Source: Nocardia sp. NRRL S-836 (lineage in GTDB: Bacteria > Actinomycetota > Actinomycetes > Mycobacteriales > Pseudonocardiaceae). Taken from it: 64,000 nt of DNA. Below are positions 56,001 to 63,947 of this stretch, piece by piece. The position numbers and the translations under genes were made by a program. The stretch covers positions 15,042-79,041 of the forward strand of contig NZ_LGDY01000110.1 in the NCBI RefSeq assembly GCF_001279525.1, read 5' to 3'. The notes beneath the pieces were generated by a model that saw only the letters and a program-made list of their open reading frames with translations, was not told the DNA's origin and searched no databases. How positions within the stretch are numbered: position 1 is the stretch's first letter; the number at the start of each line of letters is the position of its first letter.

Positions 56001-56728
56001 AGCGGCCGCGCCGACAGCCGGGCGGCCCGCATCCGTTCCGCGAAGAGCGTCCGCGCGTGCTTCTCCAGCCGGGCGACCTCGCGCGCCTCCTGGCCGAAGC
56101 CCTTCACCACGCGCACGCCGGTGACGGTCTCCTCGACGTGCTGCGCGAGGTCCGCCGCCCGCTGCTGCGCCGACCAGGTGGCCGGGAACAGCGTCAGCCG
56201 CGTCCGGCCGACCAGCCACGCCACCAGCGGCAGCACCACGAGCGCGACCAGCGTCAGCGGGATCGACAGGTAGATCATCGCCGCCAGCGCGGCCACCGCG
56301 AACACGACCGTGCCGACCGCCAGCGGCACCATCATCAGCAACGACTGCACGAGCTGCAGGTCCGTGATCGACCGGGACACGATCTGCCCCGTGCGCAGCT
56401 CGTCCTGCTTCGCACCGTCCAGCCGCTGCACCGAGGAGAACACCGACTGCCGCAGGTCGTGCTGCACGTCCAGCGCCAGCCGCCCGCCGACGTAGCGCCG
56501 CACGAACGCGGAGCCGAACGTCAGCAGCTCCAGCGCGACCAGCGCGACGACGAGCACCACCAACCGGTCCGTGCGCCCCGCCGTCGAGTCGTCGACGGCC
56601 ACCTTCAGCAGCAACGGCCCGGCCGCCTGCAGACCCACACCGAGGACGGCGGCGACCACCGACAGCACCACCAGTCGGGGGTGCTGCCAGCATGCCGCCA
56701 CCAGTCGGCGTACCCAGCCCTGTTTCAC
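53030..56728 (-). CDS. Fused ABC exporter (two TMD-NBD halves in one chain)
   Basis: A 1232-residue ABCB-like exporter made of TMD1-NBD1-linker-TMD2-NBD2. NBD1 has Walker A GTAGSGKST, LSGGQRQRVALARAL and Walker B ILVLDDATSAVD, where the catalytic Glu is replaced by Asp, and its Q-loop reads VFEEAFLF. NBD2 is canonical, with GETGAGKST, VVPQEAHLF, LSAGQRQL and LLLDEATAALD. A Gly-rich linker (about residues 600-630) joins the halves. The asymmetry indicates one degenerate and one consensus ATP site. It resembles mycobacterial Rv0194-type multidrug or lipid exporters. The substrate is unknown. Confidence 0.92.
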   Translation of the reverse strand: MKQGWVRRLVAACWQHPRLVVLSVVAAVLGVGLQAAGPLLLKVAVDDSTAGRTDRLVVLVVALVALELLTFGSAFVRRYVGGRLALDVQHDLRQSVFSSVQRLDGAKQDELRTGQIVSRSITDLQLVQSLLMMVPLAVGTVVFAVAALAAMIYLSIPLTLVALVVLPLVAWLVGRTRLTLFPATWSAQQRAADLAQHVEETVTGVRVVKGFGQEAREVARLEKHARTLFAERMRAARLSARPLATVTALPLLGQVGVLGLGGWLALHGQVTLGTFLAFTTYVANLVGPTRLLASLMVSAQLARAGVERVYELIDSQPDVTDGPGEVPDGPLGVSFSGVTFGYTRSEPVLKDFSISVRPGETLALVGTAGSGKSTVSLLLPRFYDVHSGAVQVGGADVRTLRLESLRGAVGVVFEEAFLFSSSVFSNIAYGRPDASREEVERAAKAAEAHDFIEALPDGYDTVVGERGLTLSGGQRQRVALARALLSDPRILVLDDATSAVDNATEAAIHATLASVTASRTTLLVAHRRSTLSLADRIAVLDAGRVVDVGTHEELTERCGLYRDLLAGPGEAIESTAPAATGDLWPALSQEELDRRLIEEARPTGGSGGGAAGGRRGGGGGAASALAGGPPTPELLAQVRALPPATEEPVLAEDPTAPDPAFRLARLVRPVRWALLGVGALVVLDALVGMGLPALVRLGVDGGVVGGAESSLWLAIALGVGLVVTGWLTTAGSTVFAARLGERLLYLLRIRSYAHLQRLGLDYYEREMAGRIMTRMTTDVDALSTFLQTGLVTAVISLLTLVGVTVALVVTDPSLALIALAVLPFLLVATVVFQRLSSAAYAEARERVSAVNADLQENVSGLRVAQAYTRERRSAEAFAERSDAYRRTRLRAQRYIATYFPFVAMLSGVAQAIALAAGAHRVATGSLTPGVLLAFLLYLGLFFNPLQQLSGVFDGYQQARVGLRRIGDLLRTPTTVEPPAAPIPVPPHLRGEVELRNVSFAYPGTDQPALADVSLHVRPGETVALVGETGAGKSTLVKLVARFYDATSGTVLVDGVDIRTYDLQAYRQRLGVVPQEAHLFGGDVAENVAYGRPDATHEEVEQAVSAVGALPMVATLPSGFHQPVGERGNRLSAGQRQLVALARAELVRPDVLLLDEATAALDPATESAVLAASDQVAGSRTTFVVAHRLATAARADRIVVLDGGRVVEVGTHEELLARGEAYARLWRHGVPVG

Positions 56729-56775
56729 ACCGACGAGGCTACGGACCGGGTCTGACAGAAACTAATACGCGCAGG

Positions 56776-57648
56776 TCAGGTGATGTCCTTGGACTGCGTG
56801 ACCGCCCAGCCGCCCGCGAAGACGACCCCGGCCCACGCCACGAACACGAGCCCCGACCACCACCAGTCGAGCGCGCCACCCGCGCCCGCGATGGCCCGCA
56901 GCACGTCCTCGATCTCCGGTGGCACGACGCCGGCCGTCGACAGGAACAGGTCGACCGCGACCGACCCGGTGAGCCCGTTGATCGACCCGTTCGGCAGGAA
57001 CCCGATCACCGACGGCACCTCGAGGTAGGCGAGCACGCCGTGCAGCACGTTCTCGATCGCCAGGAAGTACAGCAGCAGGATCACGACCGCCCCGGCGACG
57101 TTCGGCACCAGCGCGCCGATGCCCACGCCGAACATCGTCATCAGGATCGACGACAGCACGCAGACCAGCGTCAGCATCGCCCAGCCGCCCGCGTCCGGCA
57201 GCTGCCCGGAGTCCGCGGTGATCACCACGCCGAGCGCGATGAACGCCATGATCGCGATGCCGTAGATCGCGCCCCACAGGACGTACACCAGCATCTTCGC
57301 CAGCATCGCCTGCATGCGCGACGGCGCGGTGAGGAACGTCGTGGTGATCGTCCGCCGCTGGATCTCACCGGACACCGCGAGCGCGCCGAAGATCAACGGG
57401 AAGATCGTCGACACGTTGATCGCCCGCGCGATGCCGAACAGCGAGATCTTCCACTGGTCCGGTGTCACGCCGAGGAAGTCCGACACCTCGTCCACGTCCG
57501 ACGACGACGCGAGGTCCACGAAGAACTGCCCGAGCAGACCGGTCGCGAGACCCCAGCCCAGCGCCAGCACGGCGGTCGGGATCAGCAGTCCCCACCACAG
57601 CCCGGTCGTGGTCGTCTTGCGGAGCTCCGCCTGTACGAGGTTGCCCAT
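56776..57648 (-). CDS. ABC-2 type transporter permease
   Basis: A 290-residue membrane protein with about six hydrophobic segments. It starts MGNLVQAELRKTTTTGLWWG, the amphipathic entry helix usual for ABC-2 permeases, and has a cytosolic SGEIQRRTITTTFLTAPSR loop typical of this family. The ATG overlaps the stop of the ATPase gene (ATGA). With that ATPase it forms a two-component exporter; such systems move antibiotics, lipids or peptides, but the cargo is not evident. Confidence 0.88.
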   Translation of the reverse strand: MGNLVQAELRKTTTTGLWWGLLIPTAVLALGWGLATGLLGQFFVDLASSSDVDEVSDFLGVTPDQWKISLFGIARAINVSTIFPLIFGALAVSGEIQRRTITTTFLTAPSRMQAMLAKMLVYVLWGAIYGIAIMAFIALGVVITADSGQLPDAGGWAMLTLVCVLSSILMTMFGVGIGALVPNVAGAVVILLLYFLAIENVLHGVLAYLEVPSVIGFLPNGSINGLTGSVAVDLFLSTAGVVPPEIEDVLRAIAGAGGALDWWWSGLVFVAWAGVVFAGGWAVTQSKDIT

Positions 57649-58613
57649 CAGGCCCAACCACCCTGTTGTTGCTGCTGCTGGTGCGGCGCCGGCGCGTACC
57701 CGGCGTACTGGCCACTGGTGAGCTGGAAGAACAGCCGCTCCAGGTCGGCCTGCTCCTCCTGGATGCCGTAGATCGACACGTTCGCCCGCAGCGCCGTGTC
57801 CGCCACGTACTTGGCGTCCACACCGGACACCGCGAGCCGCCCGTCGGGCAGCTGTTCGACGTGCGCGCTGGCCGCGCTGAGCGCGGTCGCCAGCGCGTTG
57901 ACGTCCGACGGCTGCACCAGGACGCGCTTGCGCTGCGACTGCCGCAGCTGCTCCAGCGGCCCGTAGAACATCGTCTGCCCGCGCGAGATGATCACGACCT
58001 GGTCGACGGTCTGCTCCACCTCCGCCAGCAGGTGGCTGGAGATCAGCACGGTGCGGCCCATGCGCGCGTAGGACTGCAGGAACGTCCGCAGCCACGCGAT
58101 GCCCTCGGGGTCGAGGCCGTTCGCGGGCTCGTCGAGCACGAGCACCTGCGGGTCACCGAGCAGCGCCGTGGCCAGCGCGAGCCGTTGCTTCATGCCCAGC
58201 GAGAACCCGCCCACGTTGCGGTCCGCCGCCGTCGCGAGGCCGACCAGGCCCAGGACCTGGTCGGCCTGCGCGTCCGGCACGCCGATCGCCGCCGCGTACA
58301 CGCGCAGGTGGTTGCGTGCGGTGCGCGAGGGGTGGAACCCCTGCGCCTCCAGCACCGCGCCCACCACGCGGCCGGGCTGGCCGAGCTGGTGGAACTGCCT
58401 GCCGTTGATCGTCGCGATGCCACTGGTCGGCTTCACCAGACCCAGCAGCATGCGCAGGGTCGTCGTCTTGCCGGCGCCGTTCGGGCCGAGGAAGCCCGTC
58501 ACGCTGCCGGGTGACACGGTGAAGCTCAGGTTCTGCACCGCGGTGACCGAACCGAACTGCTTGGTCAGGTTCTGCACCGCGATGAGGCCGCTGCCGTCAT
58601 GCATGCGGCCCAT
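57648..58613 (-). CDS. ABC transporter ATP-binding protein (ABC-2 partner)
   Basis: A 321-residue ATPase. Walker A is GPNGAGKTTT, the signature is FSLGMKQRLALATAL, and Walker B is VLVLDEPANGLDPEG, followed by VLISSHLLAEVEQ with the switch histidine. The DRA/NodI-like C-terminal domain ends in a run of six Gln (APHQQQQQQGGWA). It is the first gene of a coupled pair with the permease. A glutamine run is unusual in a high-GC bacterium and may be a flexible tail. Confidence 0.92.
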   Translation of the reverse strand: MGRMHDGSGLIAVQNLTKQFGSVTAVQNLSFTVSPGSVTGFLGPNGAGKTTTLRMLLGLVKPTSGIATINGRQFHQLGQPGRVVGAVLEAQGFHPSRTARNHLRVYAAAIGVPDAQADQVLGLVGLATAADRNVGGFSLGMKQRLALATALLGDPQVLVLDEPANGLDPEGIAWLRTFLQSYARMGRTVLISSHLLAEVEQTVDQVVIISRGQTMFYGPLEQLRQSQRKRVLVQPSDVNALATALSAASAHVEQLPDGRLAVSGVDAKYVADTALRANVSIYGIQEEQADLERLFFQLTSGQYAGYAPAPHQQQQQQGGWA

Positions 58614-58625
58614 CCTGCCCGATGG

Positions 58626-59066
58626 TCAGTCGGGCAAGGCGTGCTTTGGACGCGACACGACGGCCGCGCGGTGCACGGGCCGCGCCGGGGCGACCGGTGT
58701 CGGCGGCTCGGTCGCCGCCTCGGCGGAAACCCCCGCCGGCACCTCGTCGGTCATGCCCGACCGGGTGAACGGGTTGCGCAGCGGCCCGCGGCGTTCCCGG
58801 TGCGGCTGCCCCTCGCCGATCAGGTGCTGGTGCGCCATGTTCCAGACCTGGCAAGGCCACCGGCGGCGGCGCAGCCAGCCGGGACACGCCCGGCACCGGC
58901 CGTCCTCGTCGGGCTGGTGGACCGTCAGCAGCAACCGCCAGCCGTCGGCCAGCCGGTGGATCTCCGCGCGGGCCAGCGGAACCAGTGCGTCGGCCGCGCC
59001 GTGCTCGGCCACCTTGTCCAGCAGTGCCAACCGTTGCAGCACCGCGTCGCGCAGGGACTCGTCCAT
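58626..59066 (-). CDS. Hypothetical Cys/Arg-rich protein, first-gene partner downstream
   Basis: A 146-residue soluble protein. The N-terminal half is helical (LRDAVLQRLALLDKVAEHG). A central region has CRACPGWLRRRRWPCQVW and HQHLIGEG, which could bind metal through three cysteines and two histidines. The C-terminus is Pro/Ala-rich and probably disordered. No family was recognised. The ATG at 59066 overlaps the TGA of the preceding 60-residue gene (TGATG), so the two are co-translated. It lies 12 bases before the ABC-2 ATPase gene and may belong to the same transcript. Confidence 0.65.
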   Translation of the reverse strand: MDESLRDAVLQRLALLDKVAEHGAADALVPLARAEIHRLADGWRLLLTVHQPDEDGRCRACPGWLRRRRWPCQVWNMAHQHLIGEGQPHRERRGPLRNPFTRSGMTDEVPAGVSAEAATEPPTPVAPARPVHRAAVVSRPKHALPD

Positions 59067-59248
59067 CACATCTTCGCCGAGGCCTGGTCGAGCAAAGAGC
59101 CCAGCCGACGCGTCTGGGTGGCGGACATCACAGCGGTCTCGCCCGGCGGCGCGACCAGCAGAACCCGGTCGTTCTCCAGCAGAACGGTCATCGACCTGTC
59201 GCGACCGAACGGGTCGTGGCAGTGGATCCAGCCCTGTGGTTCAGCCAT
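59066..59248 (-). CDS. Hypothetical 60-residue protein coupled to the downstream gene
   Basis: A 60-residue protein beginning MAEPQGWIHCHDPFGRDRSM. The ATG at 59248 follows AAAGGTGA, while a longer frame to 59320 lacks such a site. Strand-like segments (MTVLLENDRVLLVAPP) suggest a small beta domain, and the C-terminus is helical (QTRRLGSLLDQAS). No family was recognised. Its stop overlaps the next start, which points to a two-protein unit, possibly a lineage-specific pair. Confidence 0.6.
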   Translation of the reverse strand: MAEPQGWIHCHDPFGRDRSMTVLLENDRVLLVAPPGETAVMSATQTRRLGSLLDQASAKM

Positions 59249-59592
59249 GGAATCACCTTTCGAGGGACACCCGACTCCTGCTTCATCGGTCGTCGCCCCT
59301 GCTCGGCGCACCGCCGTCACGGGAATTCACTCGTTTGCTGGACGGAGCGCACACCGGCAGTGGTCTGGTCCGGGAAACTTTTGGGTCGCGATTGGTGGGG
59401 GGTGCTGGGCGCGGCTGTGGCGGAGCCGCTATATTTGGTCACGGCGGCCCCGCTCCCAGTGACCCCCAGGCTGGTTGAGCGCGGCCGCCCTTTACTTTTC
59501 TCCCCCTTTCTCGCTGTCTCCGCGTGAAACCTGTTGCGCCCCGCGCTCTCGTACACTGTAAGGTCCTCGTACACCGTAAGGGGGAGGATCTC
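59249..59592. other. Divergent region upstream of the MFS transporter gene
   Basis: No gene was found in this 344-base interval between divergent genes. It holds the promoters of the 60-residue gene and of the MFS gene; near the latter are two 16-base direct repeats (59548-59581). The stretch 59490-59520 is pyrimidine-rich. Confidence 0.5.
59548..59581 (+). promoter_or_regulatory. Direct repeats overlapping the MFS gene leader, candidate TetR operator
   Basis: CTCGTACACTGTAAGG (59548-59563) and CTCGTACACCGTAAGG (59566-59581) differ at one base and are 18 bases apart. Each contains a short dyad (TACACTGTA, TACACCGTA). They end 11 bases before the MFS ATG and probably bind the TetR regulator encoded downstream. 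Confidence 0.55.
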
Positions 59593-61044
59593 ATGAGTAC
59601 GACTGCGACGGAGACCGTCGGGGTGCGGCCGCACCCGCAGCGCTGGGCGGTGCTCGGCGTGCTCTGCCTGTCGGTGATGGTCGTGGTGCTGGACAACACG
59701 GTGCTGAACGTGGCGATCCCGTCGATCTCCACCGGTCTGGGCGCGAGCACGGCCGACATCCAGTGGATGATCAACGCCTACTCGCTGGCGCTGGCGGGCC
59801 TGCTGCTCACGACCGGTGCGCTGAGCGACCGGTTCGGCCGCAAGCGGGCGTTGCTCGCCGGTCTGACGCTGTTCGGCGCCGGCAGTGCCGTGGCCGCCTA
59901 CGCCGGTTCGTCCGAGGCGTTGATCGCGGCCCGCGGCTTCATGGGCGTCGGCGCGGCGCTGCTGATGCCCGGCACGCTGGCCGTGCTGATGCAGCTGTTC
60001 GACGAGAAGGAACGGCCGAAGGCCATCGGCATCTGGGCCGCGGTCACCAGCCTCGGCTTCGCGGCCGGCCCGGTGATCGGCGGTGCGCTGATCAAGCACT
60101 TCTGGTGGGGCTCGGTGTTCCTGATCAACGTCCCGGTGGCGCTGCTGGCCGTCGCGGCCGTGGCGTTCCTGGTGCCCGAGTCGAAGGACCCGGCCGTGCG
60201 CAGGCCGGACGTGCCCGGCTCGATTCTGTCGATCATCGGCATGGTCTCGCTGGTGTACGCCGTGATCTCGGTGCCGGAGAACGGTTTCGCCTCGCCGCGG
60301 TTCGGCGTGCCGCTCGCGCTGGGACTCGTCGCGATGACGGCGTTCGCGTGGTGGGAACGGCGCACCGCGGAACCGATGCTGGACCTCGGTTTCTTCGCCG
60401 ACCGCCGCTTCACCGGCGCCGTCGCCTCCGGCGTGCTCGCGGCGTTCGGCATGGCCGGCTCGCTCTTCCTGCTCACGCAGCACCTGCAGGGCGTGCTCGG
60501 CTACAGCCCGCTGGAGGCCGGCCTGCGCGTGGCCCCGATGGCGATCGCGTTGCTCGTCACCAGCAACACCCTGGGCCAGCTCGTGCTGAAACTGGGTGCC
60601 AGCAAGGCGATGCTGCTCGGCATGACGATCGTCGCGGGCGGCGTGGTGCTGCTCTCGATCGGCGCCACCTACCCGCCGACACTGGCCGGCCTGGTGCTGA
60701 TCGGCGTCGGTGTCGGTGTGGCGCAACCGGTTGCGGTCAACGCCCTGATGGGCTCGATCCCGCCGGAACGCGCCGGCATCGCCTCGGGCCTGTCGTCGAC
60801 GCTGTCCGAGCTGGGCTCGTCGTTCGGCATCGCGGTGCTGGGGGCGCTGCTGTCCGCGCGGTTCGCCGCGGAGCTGCCGGCCGGGGTGCCGGGGCGGTCG
60901 CTGTCGGAGGCGCTGCACAGCGGCGCGGACCTGGCGGTGGTGCGCGAGGCGTTCTCGTCGGGGATGAGCGTGAGCCTGCTGATCGGTGCCGTGTCGGTGT
61001 TCCTGGGAGGAGTTGTGGCGAGCGTGCTGCTCCGGCGTGCTTAG
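59593..61044 (+). CDS. MFS drug transporter, DHA2 (14-helix) family
   Basis: A 483-residue membrane transporter. The motif LDNTVLNVAIPSIS near the end of helix 1 and the loop GALSDRFGRKRALL between helices 2 and 3 are those of drug/H+ antiporters, and FMGVGAALLMPGTLAVL is the DHA2 helix-5 motif. About 14 hydrophobic segments are visible. The ATG at 59593 has GGGGAGG upstream. A TetR gene lies nine bases downstream on the same strand, making a typical self-regulated efflux unit. The substrate is unknown. Confidence 0.93.
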   Translation: MSTTATETVGVRPHPQRWAVLGVLCLSVMVVVLDNTVLNVAIPSISTGLGASTADIQWMINAYSLALAGLLLTTGALSDRFGRKRALLAGLTLFGAGSAVAAYAGSSEALIAARGFMGVGAALLMPGTLAVLMQLFDEKERPKAIGIWAAVTSLGFAAGPVIGGALIKHFWWGSVFLINVPVALLAVAAVAFLVPESKDPAVRRPDVPGSILSIIGMVSLVYAVISVPENGFASPRFGVPLALGLVAMTAFAWWERRTAEPMLDLGFFADRRFTGAVASGVLAAFGMAGSLFLLTQHLQGVLGYSPLEAGLRVAPMAIALLVTSNTLGQLVLKLGASKAMLLGMTIVAGGVVLLSIGATYPPTLAGLVLIGVGVGVAQPVAVNALMGSIPPERAGIASGLSSTLSELGSSFGIAVLGALLSARFAAELPAGVPGRSLSEALHSGADLAVVREAFSSGMSVSLLIGAVSVFLGGVVASVLLRRA

Positions 61045-61053
61045 GATCGGGCG

Positions 61054-61734
61054 GTGGACAGCGTGTGGTTCGGCAAACCCCGGCCCGGCAGCGGCCAGCC
61101 CCTCGGCCTGAGCCGGGAGGCCATCGTCCGCAAGGCGCTGGAGGTGCTCGACGAGCACGGCCTGGCGAAGCTGTCCATGCGCAAGCTCGCGGCCGAGCTC
61201 GGCGCGGCACCGATGTCGCTGTACTGGCACGTGCCGACCAAGGACGCGCTGATCGAGCTCTGCCTCGACGAGATCTACGGCGAGTTCCCGCTCCCGGCCC
61301 CCGACGCCGACTGGGAACCCGCGCTGCGCGAGATGATGCACGCGATGCGTCATCTCGCGCTCAAACACCCGTGGTGGATCCGCGGCATCGGCGAGTTCAC
61401 CACCATCGGCCCGAACGCGGTGGCGATGGCCGACGCCATGCTCGAACCCATGCGCGCCGCCGGGCTGTCCGCGGTCGAGGCGTCCATGTCCGTGTCGACG
61501 GTGTCGAGCTACGTCGTCGGGTGGTCGACCACCGAGGTGAACTTCACCAGCCGCGGCGGACTCGACTCACCGCCACCGGACCTGGGCAAGATCGCCGACA
61601 TGTACCGCGAGAAGCACCCGCGCTACGTCGAGATGCTGCAGGAACCGCAGCTGTGGACGTTGGACGGGCAGTTCGAGTTCGGGCTCGACTGCGTGATCCA
61701 CGGGATCAAGGCGCGGATGGCGGCCCTGCGATAG
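61054..61734 (+). CDS. TetR family transcriptional regulator (TetR_C_1 type)
   Basis: A 226-residue repressor. The helix-turn-helix is KLSMRKLAAELGAAPMSLYW followed by HVPTKDALIE. The C-terminal ligand-binding part fits the TetR_C_1 group, which includes tetracycline-type repressors. The GTG at 61054 lies nine bases after the MFS stop, so transporter and regulator are co-transcribed. The likely operator is the direct repeat at 59548-59581. Its 3' end overlaps the convergent STAND gene by 29 bases. Confidence 0.9.
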   Translation: MDSVWFGKPRPGSGQPLGLSREAIVRKALEVLDEHGLAKLSMRKLAAELGAAPMSLYWHVPTKDALIELCLDEIYGEFPLPAPDADWEPALREMMHAMRHLALKHPWWIRGIGEFTTIGPNAVAMADAMLEPMRAAGLSAVEASMSVSTVSSYVVGWSTTEVNFTSRGGLDSPPPDLGKIADMYREKHPRYVEMLQEPQLWTLDGQFEFGLDCVIHGIKARMAALR

Positions 61735-63807
61735 CCGCGCGGAGCTCGTCGGCCTCCGGCGCGTGGATGCTGTCGAAGATGGCGAGCGCCTCGCCCAGGA
61801 CCCGGGCGGCCCGGTCGTGGTCACCGCGCCGGCCCAGCACGTCGCCGAGCATCCGCAACGTGCAGGCCGTTTCGTACAGGTCGTCGAGTTCGGCGTACGT
61901 CGTGGCAGACCGTTCGAGGTGCTCGACGGCCTCGTCGAGATGGCCCTGGTCGAGAGACATCTGGCTGGACAGCCTCAGGAACAGGGCTTCGTTCCAGCTG
62001 TTCCCGGACTCGCGGCAGATCGCCAAGGACCGGTGCAGGTGGTCTCGGGCCTCCTCGAAACGCCCTCGCTTCCAGGCGATCTCACCGAGCTCGGCAAGCA
62101 TGATCGCCTCTCCGCGCGGGATGTCGAGCTCTCGGTAGAGCGGCAGGGCGATCAGGAAGTGGTCGGCCGCCCGGTCGAGGAGATCCTGCTTGTGCAGCAC
62201 GAGACCGATCTCGTGGTGCGCAGTCGCCATCTCCCGCCGAGCGCCACGGCGCCGTGCCAGGCTCAGCTCCTCGAACAGCAGGGGCAACGCCTTGTCGAGT
62301 CTGCCGGCCTGCACCAGCGATTCGGTGAGCGAGCTGAGCGCTATCAGCATGATCTGCTCGTCACCGAGCCGGCGGGCGCTCGTCAGTCCGGCGGTGGCCA
62401 GCTCCACGTTGGTCGCCCACTGGGCGTTGAGGATGTTCGGAATCGACAGGCAGTTTGGTAGCAGGGCGGCGATTCGGTGATGACCGTGGTCCACCGCGTA
62501 CTGGAGGACCGACACGAGGTTGGTCTGCTCCTGGCGGTGCCAATCGAGGGCGTCGTCCCTCGTGCCGAAGATCAGCGGATCGGGTTCGGCGTCGTGGTGC
62601 TCGAACCTCGACGCCCCGGTCTGCGGGTAGATCACGAACCTGCTCAGGTCGGCGGTGTGCAGGTACCAGCCGAGCAGGTGGCGGATGCGCTCTTCGAGCA
62701 ACTCGGACGACTCGTGCGCACGGGCGGTCTCGACGGCGTACTCGCGGATCAGGTCGTGGAACTGGAACCGGTCGCGCCCGACCTCGGCGATCAGGTGCAC
62801 GTCGGCGAGGGCGCCGAGCACCGGCCGAACCGCCTCCGCGGACATGCCGGTCACCGCGGCGGCCGCGGGCGTGCTGATCGTGACACCGGGATGAAGACCG
62901 AGCAGCCGAAAGGCTCGCGCCGTCATCGGTGGTAGGGCGTTGTAGGACAGGTCGAAGACCTTGCGCACGGCCGCGCGTGGGTCGTCGTCCAGCGCCAGGG
63001 CGTCGAGACGGCCCCTGGCCAGGTCCGTGGTCAGGTCGGAGATGCGCAGGTGCGGACGGTCGACGATCTGCTCGGCAGCGATCCGCAGTGTGCCAACGGC
63101 AACCCGGCGCACATCCGCACCAGCAGGTCCGTCGCCTGTGTCTCCGCGTCGGCACGTGCCGGTCCCACGATGTCTCGGACCAGCACCATCGCGTCATCGT
63201 GCGGAAGCTCGTCCAACGCGATGCGGCGGGCCCCGTCACGGGCGGCCAGACCGCGCAGCTCCCGGCGGCTCGTGACCAGCACCACGCAGGTCGGCGAGCC
63301 GGGCAGAAGCGGGCGGACCTGCTCGGCGGAGGCCGCGTTGTCGAGCAGCACCACCATCCGCCGATCCGCCAGCAGCGATCGGTACAGCGCCGTCATCGCG
63401 TCCAGGTCCCGGGGAACGGCCCGTCCCGGGACGCCCAGCGCGGTCAGAAAACCCGTCAGCACCTGCGCGGCCGACATCGGTGGTTCAGGGGAGAACCCGC
63501 GCAGGTTCACGTACAGCTGCCCGTCGGCGAACCGGTCACGGACGCCGTGGGCCCAGTGCACGGCCAACGACGTCTTGCCCACGCCGCCCGCGCCCGCGAT
63601 CGCGGAGATGACCACGGTCCGGGCCTGGCCTGTGAGCAGGCCGTCGAGCACGCCCAGCTCCGCGGTGCGGCCGGTGAAGTGGGTGACGTCAGGCGGGAGC
63701 TGCCGTGGGACCGGCGTCACCGGCGCCTGGTGGAGGTGGATGTCGTGGCCCTGGATGACCGTTCCCGCGTCGCCGTGCACCACGTTGCGCGTCGAGTCGT
63801 CTGGCAT
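61706..63807 (-). pseudogene. STAND NTPase (NB-ARC) with TPR domain, broken by a 2-base frameshift
   Basis: From an ATG at 63807 (MPDDSTRNVVHGDAGTVIQG) the frame runs through PRQLPPDVTHFTGRTAELGV, a P-loop ISAIAGAGGVGKTSLAVHWA, Walker B VVLLDNAASAEQV and LVTSRREL to RMCAGLPLA. There it goes out of frame. The expected continuation LRIAAEQIVDRPHLRISDL, a winged-helix part (VFDLSYNALPP) and about six TPR units continue in another frame to 61706. The shift is at TGTG (63089-63092); removing one TG restores a 699-residue chain. No N-terminal DNA-binding domain is present. STAND proteins are signal-dependent switches in regulation or defence. A sequencing error is possible. Confidence 0.8.
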
Positions 63808-63947
63808 GGCCGTCGATGATGCGACTGGCGGCCCGTGCGCCGGGGTGGAACGGCGGCGCGTCACCCGTTCGGGAGCGAAAAGGCGAAACCCCCGCAGCAT
63901 GTCTTGGGTTCAAGAGGTCGTTGCAACACCTGAGTTGAGGGGTTGCG

